From Martinezella lusitana (GTDB taxonomy: Bacteria > Pseudomonadota > Alphaproteobacteria > Rhizobiales > Rhizobiaceae): a stretch of DNA of 64,000 nucleotides. Where the stretch lies: contig NZ_JAFEVL010000030.1 of the NCBI RefSeq assembly GCF_016901135.1, forward strand, positions 248,001 to 312,000, in the 5' to 3' direction. This document shows positions 17,566 to 28,390 of the stretch, piece by piece. The notes under the pieces are model-generated. The model ran no database searches, was not told the DNA's origin, and was given only the letters and a program-made list of their open reading frames with translations. Position 1 is the first letter of the stretch. Every line of letters starts with the position of its first letter. The translations under genes were made by a program, and so were the position numbers.

Positions 17566-17833
17566 TGGTAACGTCAGCACCGAGGGCCATCCCTTGGCGG
17601 GGGCCTTCCTCATCCGTACGGTAGGGTCTAATTTGAGGCTTGAAAAATAGATTCTTTTGAGCAGTAATATCTGAAAATATGATAATGATACGCCAGAGTG
17701 ATGCGGAAAAAATCGCGATAAAATATATACTTACAAGGCATGCTCAAAAATTGCTCCTGAACATGATGCAGTTTTGACCAGCATTATTCATTTTTGCAGT
17801 GCAGTAATCTGAATTTATTGGAGGGATGGTTCA

Positions 17834-18760
17834 GTGGCTCTCAGCATTCGCCAGCTTCGCTATTTCGTCGCGACAGCGGAATATGGGCAGGTTTCCCAGG
17901 CGGCGATCAGCCAGAACATTTCTCAGTCCGCCATAACCGCCGCCATCAAGGAGCTCGAGCAGATCGTCGGCGTTCCCCTCTTCGCCCGCACGGCGCAGGG
18001 GATGGAATTGACCTCGTCGGGACGGCAGTTCCTGTCGCATGCCTATGAGATCCTCGCCAAGATCGACGAGGCGATGCAGCTCAACTTCATCAACACCGAT
18101 GTCGAGGGCGAACTGGTCGTCGCGGCCACCTACACGGTGATCGGCTATTTCCTGCCGATGCATATCGAGCGGATACGCCGGCTCTTCCCGAAACTGCGGG
18201 TGCAGCTCTATGAACTGAACAGGGAATCGATCGAGGAAGGCTTGCTGACCAACCGCTACGACCTTTCCGTGCTGCTCACCTCGAACATTCTCAATCCGAT
18301 GATCACGACAGAGACGCTATTGAGCTCAGTGCGCAGGCTTTGGGTTCCGGCGCAACATCGCCTGCTGCAGCGAAAGGGCGTAGGTCTGCAGGAAATATCG
18401 CAAGAGCCCTATATCATGCTGACGGTGGACGAAGCCGCCCAGTCATCGCTCAAATATTGGAGCAAGACACCCTACCAGCCGAATGTCACGCTTCGCACGT
18501 CATCGGTGGAAGCCGTTCGGTCCATGGTCGCGAACAATCAAGGCGTCGCCATCCTTTCCGACATGGTGTATCGGCCGTGGTCACTCGAAGGCCGCCGCAT
18601 CGAGACGATCAACATCCAGGAAACCGTGCCGGCCATGGATGTCGGACTTGCATGGCGTGCGGGTAACGCCTTGACGCCTGCGATGCAGGCATTTCGGAAC
18701 TACTTCCAACAGGCTTTCGGCTTGCCGGGCGCGGCCGCCGGAAAACCGGCGTCCGAGTAG
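17834..18760 (+). CDS. LysR-family transcriptional regulator
   Basis: A typical LysR helix-turn-helix opens the protein (LSIRQLRYFVATAEYGQVSQ, SQSAITAAIKELEQIVGVPL) and a two-lobed co-inducer domain follows, for 308 residues in total. The start is GTG at 17834 with GGAGGGA ten bases before it; an upstream ATG at 17826 is out of frame. The gene is divergent from pxpA and probably controls the oxoprolinase/biotin operon from the 268-bp AT-rich gap (17566-17833). The inducer is unknown. Confidence 0.9.
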   Translation: MALSIRQLRYFVATAEYGQVSQAAISQNISQSAITAAIKELEQIVGVPLFARTAQGMELTSSGRQFLSHAYEILAKIDEAMQLNFINTDVEGELVVAATYTVIGYFLPMHIERIRRLFPKLRVQLYELNRESIEEGLLTNRYDLSVLLTSNILNPMITTETLLSSVRRLWVPAQHRLLQRKGVGLQEISQEPYIMLTVDEAAQSSLKYWSKTPYQPNVTLRTSSVEAVRSMVANNQGVAILSDMVYRPWSLEGRRIETINIQETVPAMDVGLAWRAGNALTPAMQAFRNYFQQAFGLPGAAAGKPASE

Positions 18761-18820
18761 GCTTTCCGCATCGCCGGCGTCAGGGCGATCCCCGACGCCG
18801 CGCGAGCGGATCACTCAGTC

Positions 18821-22018
<3,198 letters not shown>

Positions 22019-22031
<13 letters not shown>

Positions 22032-22414
22032 AATCGTTCCAATCCGTGTCTGACATTCGCGACATCCTCTTCCGTGCCCAAAAGCTCGAACCGGTAAAGG
22101 TACGGCACCTGGCATTTGGTGGAGACGATGTCGCCGGCGATACCGAAGGTCGCCCCGAAGTTGCTGTTGCCCGCGGCGATGACTCCGCGGATGTTTGAAC
22201 GGTTATCCGCATCATTGAGGAAGCGGATCACCTGCTTGGGCACGGCACCCTTGCCCCCTTCGCCGGAATAGGTCGGGACGATGAGAACGTAAGGACGGGC
22301 CGCTCGAAGCTCTTCTCCCGCGCCAAGCGGAATGCGAGCGGCCGGCAAGGCAAGCTTGGTAATGAACCGATGGGTGTTCTCAGATCTGCTGGAGAAATAG
22401 ACGATCTCGCCCAC
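22019..22414 (-). CDS. nrdI: Flavodoxin-like ribonucleotide reductase activator
   Basis: The GTG at 22414 (AGGAGG upstream) gives a 131-residue protein starting [18 protein letters not shown], with [18 protein letters not shown] and [18 protein letters not shown]. These are the FMN-binding loops of NrdI, which provides oxidant for NrdF cofactor assembly. The length matches the family. It sits between nrdH and nrdE and its stop is overlapped by the proposed nrdE start. Confidence 0.94.
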
Positions 22415-22425
22415 CGCCCGCCTCC

Positions 22426-22647
22426 TCAGGCGAGGGAGCTGATCATGTCGGGGCGGAAGCCGGCCCAATGCTGCTCACCGGCGACAACGACCGGGACCTG
22501 ACGATAGCCGAGACCCTGCACCAGCTCGTAGGCTTCAGTATCAGTGGACACATCGACGATGGTGTAATCGATGCCCTGACGGTCAAGGGCGCGGGTGGTC
22601 GCGGTGCACTGGACGCAGGCAGGCTTGCTGTAGACGGTAATGCTCAT
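22426..22647 (-). CDS. nrdH: Glutaredoxin-like electron donor NrdH
   Basis: The 73-residue redoxin begins [20 protein letters not shown], with the diagnostic CVQC redox pair, and continues with [20 protein letters not shown], which matches NrdH. It reduces the C-terminal cysteines of NrdE. The ATG at 22647 is preferred over an extension to 22713, which has no redoxin features. It is the first gene of nrdHIEF and lies behind a long B12-responsive leader. Confidence 0.95.
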   Translation of the reverse strand: MSITVYSKPACVQCTATTRALDRQGIDYTIVDVSTDTEAYELVQGLGYRQVPVVVAGEQHWAGFRPDMISSLA

Positions 22648-22716
22648 GGTTGTCCTCGTATATATGACAGGCGTGCAAGATCGTCCGGGCGTCGAGCGAC
22701 ACCCGTTCGGCAATCT

Positions 22717-22746
22717 GAAAAATGGCGGCGGGCACAGCCGACTGCC
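22717..22746 (-). terminator. Candidate regulated terminator in the nrd leader
   Basis: Read on the minus strand, GGCAGTCGGC and GCCCGCCGCC can pair (8 of 10 positions including one G-T) around TGT, followed by ATTTTT. It lies between the cobalamin riboswitch and nrdH, so it could be the switch's expression platform. About 170 bases separate it from the aptamer, so the link is uncertain. Confidence 0.4.
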
Positions 22747-22752
22747 GGACGC

Positions 22753-22884
22753 TCAGGCGGCCGTCATTCGCGCAGGCAGATAAGGATACTCAAAGACATG
22801 GACTTCACACCCCGAACTAACCTTTGCGGGCCATTCGGGGAAAGCGACGGCAACGGCGACATGCCGCAAGCCATCACTCGCCAT
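22753..22884 (-). CDS. Possible 43-residue leader ORF in the nrd leader
   Basis: An ATG at 22884 opens a frame of 43 codons starting MASDGLRHVAVAVAFPEWPA and ending FEYPYLPARMTAA, between the riboswitch and the candidate terminator. Its stop is only about seven bases before the terminator stem. The composition is protein-like but there is no family I recognise and the ribosome site is modest. It may be a small gene, a leader peptide, or a chance frame. Confidence 0.3.
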   Translation of the reverse strand: MASDGLRHVAVAVAFPEWPAKVSSGCEVHVFEYPYLPARMTAA

Positions 22885-22914
22885 CCGGACACCCCGCCCG
22901 TGGACGCTATTGCT

Positions 22915-23095
22915 CGAGGCAGGTCTCCTGGCTTGCGGGTCGAAGTATTTGCTCTTGCCTTCCCGAGGCATATATTCCTCAGTGGCACATGCAGAACAAA
23001 TGCTCGCCGCTCACAGTTGCGGGGGCAGCTACGGCTTGATGAGCATCATGCTCGTCGACCGTATTCCCATCTTAGCCTCCAATCCTTGCGAATCG
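22915..23095 (-). promoter_or_regulatory. Cobalamin (B12) riboswitch upstream of nrdHIEF
   Basis: On the minus strand the conserved cobalamin-aptamer elements appear in order: GATGGGAATACGGT, CTGCCCCCGCAACTGT (CCCGCAACTGT at 23023-23013), the B12-box-like GCCACTG (22986-22980), CGGGAAGGC, and AAGCCAGGAGACCTGCC (22934-22918). This RNA binds adenosylcobalamin and normally lowers expression of the downstream genes. Repressing a B12-independent reductase when B12 is present makes sense if the cell also has a B12-dependent class II reductase (not in this window). Confidence 0.93.
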
Positions 23096-23116
23096 AAGGA
23101 ACCTCGAACACTATAT

Positions 23117-23144
23117 ATAGTAGACGAGGTTAAATTTGCGTCAA
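23117..23144 (-). promoter_or_regulatory. Sigma70-type promoter for the nrd operon
   Basis: On the minus strand, TTGACG (23144-23139), a 16-base spacer and TACTAT (23122-23117) form a good -35/-10 pair. Transcription would begin near 23110, just before the riboswitch aptamer. Confidence 0.6.
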
Positions 23145-23149
23145 CAGGT

Positions 23150-23390
23150 TCCGTCACCGATCCTTCATTTAAGATGTTGATAAGGCCTGTGGCTAAGTCC
23201 TGAAGACGCTTTCGCGCCAAGAACAGAAGATCGGTCATCTCCTTGACCTCGGGAATGCGCGGCGAGTGGATGTCGTCGACGTCGGGGCCGATTGTCGGCG
23301 CATCGGATTCCCTCTTAGCCTTGAAGCAAACAGATTGCTCCAGGGAACCATGACGGGATGATTTCTCATCAACCGAGCGAAATTTTCAAG
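23150..23390 (-). pseudogene. Gene remnant without a start codon
   Basis: One minus-strand frame, open from a stop near 23390, reads GSLEQSVCFKAKRESDAPTI, GPDVDDIHSPRIPEVKEMTD and LLFLARKRLQDLATGL. Third codon positions are strongly G/C over the middle part (DVDD...ARKR), as in real genes here. There is no upstream start and the frame runs on into the nrd promoter, where codon bias is lost. I read this as the decaying piece of an unrecognised gene. An ATG inside it (23238) could still be used. Confidence 0.4.
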
Positions 23391-23468
23391 AGATATAAAC
23401 AAATCTTTATATATTTATATTGTCTGGACTTCACACAGACCCGGCGTGGATATCGAGACATCCATGCG

Positions 23469-24614
23469 TCAGGCAATGCCAGCGCGGATCCTGGCTTTCC
23501 AGGAGATTTCCAGGCGTCGTTTCAGTTCGTAACACAACGCACAGATGGCGAGCGTCGCAACCACAATCGGCATGAAAGACGAGGCGGACATCAACCCGAG
23601 CTCACGCAACCAGTAGGCAATAACCAACATGACCGTCTGGTGAAGCACATAGTAGGTCAGCACTGCCCTATTCAGATAGCGGATAACGGCGTTCTCCGAA
23701 TTCAGCCAGATCTTTGCATATCCGAGAATTGCGACGATCGCACACCATTGGAAGGTGCCGGCAAGCACCCTTCCTGCAAATGCCTGCCACCTGTCAGGCG
23801 CGCCGGCAGGCAGGCCCGGAAAGAGCATCGCCAAAAGCACCGCACAACCCAACGTCAGTATCAGCGCGGGTTTTCGCATGTCGACGACCGCCTCCCAGTA
23901 TTCGCTGCGCATGGCCATCACGACGCCGAACAGAAATGACATCAGATAGACGCTGTGGCTGTACCAGTCGGTCAGGATATTGAGTGTCGGGGGGAAGGCC
24001 GGTCGCAGCGCGAGCCTGAGCAAGATGAACAGCATGACGGGAATTATCAGTATCCATTTGCCCGCCAGCCGTGGCGTCAGCCGATCGCTCGCGAGGGGCA
24101 GCAACTTCGGCCAGGCGGATACGACAAGCGTCAGGATTACGGTATAGGTCCAGAGATAGGCGAGGTACCACAGGTGCTGCATCCAGAAGAGATTGACCTC
24201 ACTTCCGTCGGGCAGCGGAACGGGCGTCAGGGTCAGATAGTGCCAGAAGACGTCTCGGAGGCTGATGTTGACCCCCAGGCTGGTATTCAGGCAGACATAC
24301 ATTTGGGGAGGGATCAGAAACGGCACACCAACCAGCAGCGGAACCAGCAACTGCCTCGTTCGCGCCCTCCTCAGCACCTCGGGAGTTTGCCGCGTCAGCA
24401 ACATCCCCGTGACGACGCCTGAGATCAAAAACAGCAGCGACATGCGCCAAGGGTGGGTCCACAGATGGATGATGTCAAAGATGGAAGAGCTGTCCGGTGC
24501 CTTCAGCAGAAAGCCCCTGGAGTTGTACATCAGGCTGACATGATAGACGATCAGCAGCATGAATGCTGCGACCCTGATAAAATCCAGATCATGCCGACGT
24601 GACATCGCCTCCAT
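23469..24614 (-). CDS. Acyltransferase-3 family membrane protein
   Basis: The 381-residue protein has about ten membrane helices and the acyltransferase-3 start RRHDLDFIRVAAFMLLIVYH with the conserved Arg and His, then WRMSLLFLISGVVTGMLL. Family members (including OpgC-like proteins) acylate sugars, glucans or polysaccharides in the inner membrane; the substrate here is unknown. The start may be the ATG at 24614 or at 24605. It appears monocistronic, with an unusual inverted repeat 33 bases upstream. Confidence 0.85.
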   Translation of the reverse strand: MEAMSRRHDLDFIRVAAFMLLIVYHVSLMYNSRGFLLKAPDSSSIFDIIHLWTHPWRMSLLFLISGVVTGMLLTRQTPEVLRRARTRQLLVPLLVGVPFLIPPQMYVCLNTSLGVNISLRDVFWHYLTLTPVPLPDGSEVNLFWMQHLWYLAYLWTYTVILTLVVSAWPKLLPLASDRLTPRLAGKWILIIPVMLFILLRLALRPAFPPTLNILTDWYSHSVYLMSFLFGVVMAMRSEYWEAVVDMRKPALILTLGCAVLLAMLFPGLPAGAPDRWQAFAGRVLAGTFQWCAIVAILGYAKIWLNSENAVIRYLNRAVLTYYVLHQTVMLVIAYWLRELGLMSASSFMPIVVATLAICALCYELKRRLEISWKARIRAGIA

Positions 24615-24646
24615 GGTTCACGCTATAAGGCACAATCTTTAAGATC

Positions 24647-24677
24647 AGGTTGAGTAATCGATTAAAAAACTCAACCT
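24647..24677. repeat. Nested inverted repeat upstream of the acyltransferase gene
   Basis: AGGTTGAG (24647-24654) and CTCAACCT (24670-24677) are perfect complements, and between them lies the palindrome TAATCGATTA (24655-24664). This could be an operator or a hairpin for the acyltransferase gene 33 bases away. Confidence 0.5.
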
Positions 24678-24849
24678 ACAGAAGACAACGGCCTTCGATG
24701 TTTTGCCGCGATGCCGCCCGCTCGCTCGCATCCGTCGCCAGAGGGGACCTCCGGGCACCAGCCGGCATCGCTACCGTCAAGATACGACGAATTCGTTTGC
24801 TACTCTTTGCCGGTTACTCCGCTGCAACAGCCATCGCATCAGGCCACCC

Positions 24850-25824
24850 TCAAGGGACCAGGACGATCTTGCCGCTGGCTTTGCGGCTTTCGAGCGCGCG
24901 ATGCGCTTCAGCGGCGGCCTCCAGTGAAAAGCGGCCGCCCTGTACGACGGTCAGCTCGCCTTTGGCGGCGAGATCGAAGAGCTCCAGCAGATCTCGCCGC
25001 AGGTTTTCCGGCGTCAACAAGGGCAGGAGCGCAAAACCTTTCAGCGACTGATTGAGACCGAGCATGCGTTCGATGTCGGCAGTGTCCAGCTCGAAACGCC
25101 CCATGGCGCCGAACACCATCTCGCCGCCCGGCGCCAAAGCCTCGATCGAAGCGCGGCTGACGCTCCCGCCAATCATTTCATAGATCAGATCCGCTCCAGC
25201 GGCCTGAGAGCCTATCTCGTTTTGCCATCCATCGACTGTGTAGTCGATTGCCGCATCGGCCCCGAGCGAACAAGCCAAGGCCCGCTTCTCCGCGTTGCTT
25301 GCGGTCGCAATAATGCGGCTGGCCCCCGCACGTCGGGCAAGTTGCAGGAGCAGCGATCCAACACCGCCCGCAGCCGCGTGGATCAGCACTACCCTGCCGG
25401 CCGGCGGCGCCTGGCGTATCAAATGGAGCGCCGTCAACCCCTGAACCATCAAGGCGGCCGCATCTTCGAAGGCGAGCGCGTCGGGCAGCGGTATCAAAGA
25501 TTCAACATTGACGGCGATATATTCCGCGTAGCCGCCGGCCCCGCGGCCCGTGGCAAAGAGCGGCACTGCGACGCGGGCACCCAGCATGTGGAGATCGCTC
25601 CCTTCCCCCAGGGCCTCGACAACGCCGGCAACTTCGACACCGGGAAAGACCGGAAGTGGCGGGGTGACCGCGTAACGGCCGGCGCGCATCAGCGCCTCGA
25701 AGAAGTTCACGCCGGCAACATGGACCTTCACCAGAACTTCGCCGGGAGCCGGCCTTGGTGTTTCCACCTCGACAACTTCGAGCACCTCCGGCCCGCCGAA
25801 ACGCTTGTATTGAACAGCTCGCAT
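24850..25824 (-). CDS. NADPH:quinone oxidoreductase-like (zinc-free MDR)
   Basis: The 324-residue protein starts MRAVQYKRFGGPEVLEVVEV, the hallmark of the quinone-oxidoreductase/zeta-crystallin branch, and has AAAGGVGSLLLQLARRAGAS for NADPH binding. It lacks the zinc-ligand Cys cluster of alcohol dehydrogenases. It probably reduces quinones or enones. It is divergent from an HxlR regulator, a common pairing for redox- or electrophile-responsive reductases. Confidence 0.9.
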   Translation of the reverse strand: MRAVQYKRFGGPEVLEVVEVETPRPAPGEVLVKVHVAGVNFFEALMRAGRYAVTPPLPVFPGVEVAGVVEALGEGSDLHMLGARVAVPLFATGRGAGGYAEYIAVNVESLIPLPDALAFEDAAALMVQGLTALHLIRQAPPAGRVVLIHAAAGGVGSLLLQLARRAGASRIIATASNAEKRALACSLGADAAIDYTVDGWQNEIGSQAAGADLIYEMIGGSVSRASIEALAPGGEMVFGAMGRFELDTADIERMLGLNQSLKGFALLPLLTPENLRRDLLELFDLAAKGELTVVQGGRFSLEAAAEAHRALESRKASGKIVLVP

Positions 25825-25921
25825 CGCAACCTCACCTTAAAATGATGTGAGGCTGGCTTTAGCAGCAAGCCTCGCCGCCGAGATACACACCCTTTCGTGC
25901 CCTACCCACCAGGAAGTGACC

Positions 25922-26311
25922 ATGCCGGAGCCGATCAAGAAACTGCCGAAACTACCTGTCGAACGCGCCTTGAAGGTCATCTCGGGGCGCTGGAAGCCGG
26001 TGATCCTCTGTTACCTGTTTTCAGGGCCGAAGCGGCTTTCGCAATTGAAGCGCATGATGCCTGACATCACCCAGAAGGTGCTGATCCAGCAATTGCGGGA
26101 AATGGAGGAGCATGGGCTGGTCGACCGGCAGATCTTCCCCGACGTTCCGATTCGCGTCGAATACAATGCAACCGAACTCGGGCTGGGCCTGGAGCCGATT
26201 CTGCTCGCTCTTTGCCGATGGGGTCAGCGCCACGCCGAAGAACGCGACGAAGCCGTCGAGATCGCCGACTGTATCGTCAGGCCTCGCCACGACCAGACGA
26301 TCGCAGCTTGA
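25922..26311 (+). CDS. HxlR-family transcriptional regulator
   Basis: The ATG at 25922 (AGGAAG upstream) gives 129 residues with the HxlR winged helix: ALKVISGRWKPVILCYLFSG, LSQLKRMMPDITQKVLIQQL, EHGLVDRQIFPDVPIRVEYN. The single Cys in 'ILCYLF' could act as a redox or electrophile sensor as in related regulators, which is inference. It probably controls the divergent quinone oxidoreductase gene through the ~100-bp gap between them. A strong terminator hairpin follows at 26408. Confidence 0.92.
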   Translation: MPEPIKKLPKLPVERALKVISGRWKPVILCYLFSGPKRLSQLKRMMPDITQKVLIQQLREMEEHGLVDRQIFPDVPIRVEYNATELGLGLEPILLALCRWGQRHAEERDEAVEIADCIVRPRHDQTIAA

Positions 26312-26748
26312 GCAGGCCGTATTTCAGGCTGTGCGCAGCCTGACCGATAGCGAAATCACGGCCGTTCGCCGGCGGCGAGACGACGCTCGATGTCTTCTGA
26401 TTCAAGCAAATACCCGGCGAGAACGGTTTTGCCGGGTATTTGCGCCGGAATTGTCAAGGTCGTGCCAAGAAGGCGTCTGTCTTTCGTAGGGATACTGGAA
26501 TAAGTCAGCCTTAACCTACGGGCATGCACAGAAACAAGGAACCAGCCCGCTCACACACGACGTCGATCTCCGGCGCAAGCATATCGGATGATCTCTTCAG
26601 ATCGCGCAACTTGATCGATACGGGCTGGCGTTGCAATGCTGGTCCGGGCTTGGATCACTTGCCGATCCAAGTCCGGAGGTTTCTTTCCACGGTGTGGGAC
26701 TCCGACATCGCCCGCCGGCTCTCAGTTCAAAGAAGTATATAGGATCAA
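26312..26748. other. Intergenic gap between HxlR gene and the unknown locus
   Basis: Apart from the hairpin at 26408-26441 I see no gene or motif. The last part has short plus-strand frames without coding character. Confidence 0.5.
26408..26441 (+). terminator. Strong hairpin after the HxlR gene
   Basis: AAATACCCGGC and GCCGGGTATTT pair perfectly over 11 bp around a 12-base loop, about 100 bases after the HxlR stop. The A/T flanks allow termination in both directions. Confidence 0.75.
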
Positions 26749-27738
26749 TTATTCCCAATACTTCAATTGAACACCCTTGTTGTTATAGACAACATGCATA
26801 TACGAGTTATTGTTCGCATTGTGCCTCGTACATATCGGATAGATATAAACGGTCGCGCCCTTGTGCTCTCGTGACGACTCTTGCCCTGTGATCACATGTC
26901 CGCCAATGAGAACACCGTTGCATGGCCGAGTGTGATCGTTACTGAACCAGTTATGAGAGGTGCAATAGTGAGCCGTCGCTTTGCATTTCTCCTCCCACAA
27001 AGCGATCCACGACAATCCGTCCACCTTCGGATCATGCGTGCTACCTCTGACATTGGCAAAATCAGCGTTGTCTGCCCAAGTGACGGTTCCAACATAGGTG
27101 GAGCGCACAAGCTCCTGGATCTCGGCGAGCTCGGCGGTCCTGTCGGTGGGAGGTTCTGCCACTATCGGCCTGCCATACATGCGCTTGAAGTCGTCGAGAT
27201 TGTCCAGCGTAACGACAGGGGCTGTCCCGAGCTCGACGACACGGCCGACGCCGGCCTCTATGGCGGCATCAACCAGTATCTCATTGCAGCGGTGGGCTAT
27301 ATCCATCAACCGCTGATGAAGCGTTGTATTTTTCGCGACATAGTCGGCCCAAAGCTTGGTAACAGGTTGGTTTGTCCCGGCATCATTCGGTCTTGCATTA
27401 AACTCCACGCGTTGGTCGGGTAGCTGCCCCGGTGCGCTTTGCAGAAAGGCCGTGATCCGGAGCTGATCCTCCGTCCGGTCATCGTTCCCATGGATGGTGA
27501 GTTCGTCCTCATCGACGTTGTAATCATACTGAAAGCTAATTTGCGCCATGATCGGCACGCCATCGAAAGAACCCACCGATATTGGCTCGCTCTGAACTTC
27601 CCTCGGGCCACCGCTGAGATCCAGGCTGACTGCGACAGTTTGCTCTCTTATTTTCAACTGCACGCTGTAATCATTAAGTAGCGTCGTCAGTGGCAATTCC
27701 ACCTCGAGAGAGCGCGGCGGCTGGTTTATAGCGATCAT
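26749..27738 (-). CDS. Unknown protein with a C-terminal HNH-like Cys/His motif
   Basis: I start it at the ATG at 27738 (GGAGG seven bases upstream), giving 329 residues; a longer frame to 27792 overlaps a small upstream ORF. Residues ~1-220 are mixed alpha/beta with no family I know. The last ~85 residues hold a Cys/His pattern: WEEKCKATAHYC, then PCNGVLIGGHVITG, then VYIYPICTRHNANNN. The 'C...GGHV...YI.P.C..HN' order resembles HNH/treble-clef zinc-binding domains, some of which are nucleases or toxin tips; this match is inference. There is no signal peptide or membrane segment. The gene sits downstream of a decayed copy of another part of this locus. Confidence 0.65.
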   Translation of the reverse strand: MIAINQPPRSLEVELPLTTLLNDYSVQLKIREQTVAVSLDLSGGPREVQSEPISVGSFDGVPIMAQISFQYDYNVDEDELTIHGNDDRTEDQLRITAFLQSAPGQLPDQRVEFNARPNDAGTNQPVTKLWADYVAKNTTLHQRLMDIAHRCNEILVDAAIEAGVGRVVELGTAPVVTLDNLDDFKRMYGRPIVAEPPTDRTAELAEIQELVRSTYVGTVTWADNADFANVRGSTHDPKVDGLSWIALWEEKCKATAHYCTSHNWFSNDHTRPCNGVLIGGHVITGQESSREHKGATVYIYPICTRHNANNNSYMHVVYNNKGVQLKYWE

Positions 27739-27739
27739 T

Positions 27740-27817
27740 TCAGTAGCCTCCGCGGGAGTTGTTCGTCTCGCCAGAGCGATTGGTGACATCAAGCTTGATG
27801 TTTTCAGGTAGCATCAT
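27740..27817 (-). pseudogene. 25-codon remnant of the gene at 34835-35461
   Basis: The frame reads MMLPENIKLDVTNRSGETNN then SRGGY and stops. Its core matches the start of the protein at 35461 (MVTENIRLNFRNGSGDTNNS): ENI-L---N-SG-TNNS is shared. It has its own ribosome site (GAGGG). The stop is one base from the next ATG (TGAAATG), so it may now act as a coupled leader for the gene at 27738. Confidence 0.7.
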
Positions 27818-27892
27818 GAACTTACCCTCTAAGTGTGTGTTGAGACCTTTGGCCATCGCCAACACTTAAATTCTACCTATTGTCATCTCGGC

Positions 27893-27990
27893 TTACCTTT
27901 GCGCGGGTACCTGAATTCTTTGCGACTGACATTTTTTACGGGACGCCACTGGCGTACGACTTCGCACCATTCGAAGTGAGGGATGCGGAA
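27893..27990 (-). pseudogene. Decayed 3' end of an AraC-family gene (duplicate copy)
   Basis: The minus-strand frame ending at the TAA at 27895-27893 reads RKKCQSQRIQVPAQR and matches the C-terminus RKKCQAQRI of the intact AraC gene at 35558-36346. At DNA level about 57 bases (27896-27952) align with 35543-35600 with few changes. Upstream the similarity fades. Together with the remnant at 27740-27817 it shows that a segment spanning the AraC-gene end and the next gene start was copied here. Confidence 0.65.
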
Positions 27991-28090
27991 CATTGGCGAA
28001 GGGAGAGAGTGGGTGAACCTGGCGTCATTTCCCCGCAAGGCAAAACAGGTCCGGCAATAACGCATTCAAGCCCGCTCTTAGGCTTTGCGC

Positions 28091-28187
28091 GAAACCTAAG
28101 GTTTCAAGAAAATTTTCTTCGCCAGAGGCACGTGCCCTATAACGCCGGCTCATAGAATATGGGATAGTGGAGAGTGCCTCTCTGGCT
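28091..28187. repeat. Cluster of palindromes upstream of the Crp-type gene
   Basis: Two perfect palindromes abut: GAAACCT-A-AGGTTTC (28091-28105) and AAGAAAATTTTCTT (28106-28119). Next, GCCAGAGGCAC (from 28121) faces GTGCCTCTCTGGC (from 28174), an inverted repeat with a two-base insertion and a ~42-base gap. No gene occupies 27991-28390. It may be a regulator-binding region, a terminator or a recombination site. Confidence 0.55.
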
Positions 28188-28390
28188 CAAACATAATGCT
28201 CCCAACCACAGTCTCATTTTTTCAATATGCAATTTTGAAATAGATTCGAAGGTGCTTTTTGCTTTCAAAACGCGCGTCAATGCGACATTTCCCGTAGCGA
28301 CGCGACATCACCTTCGATCATCGGAAGCAGGCATCTTCATTTGGCGTTTCACAGCAAATTCAACCACTTGGACAATTGCGGAAGGACACT

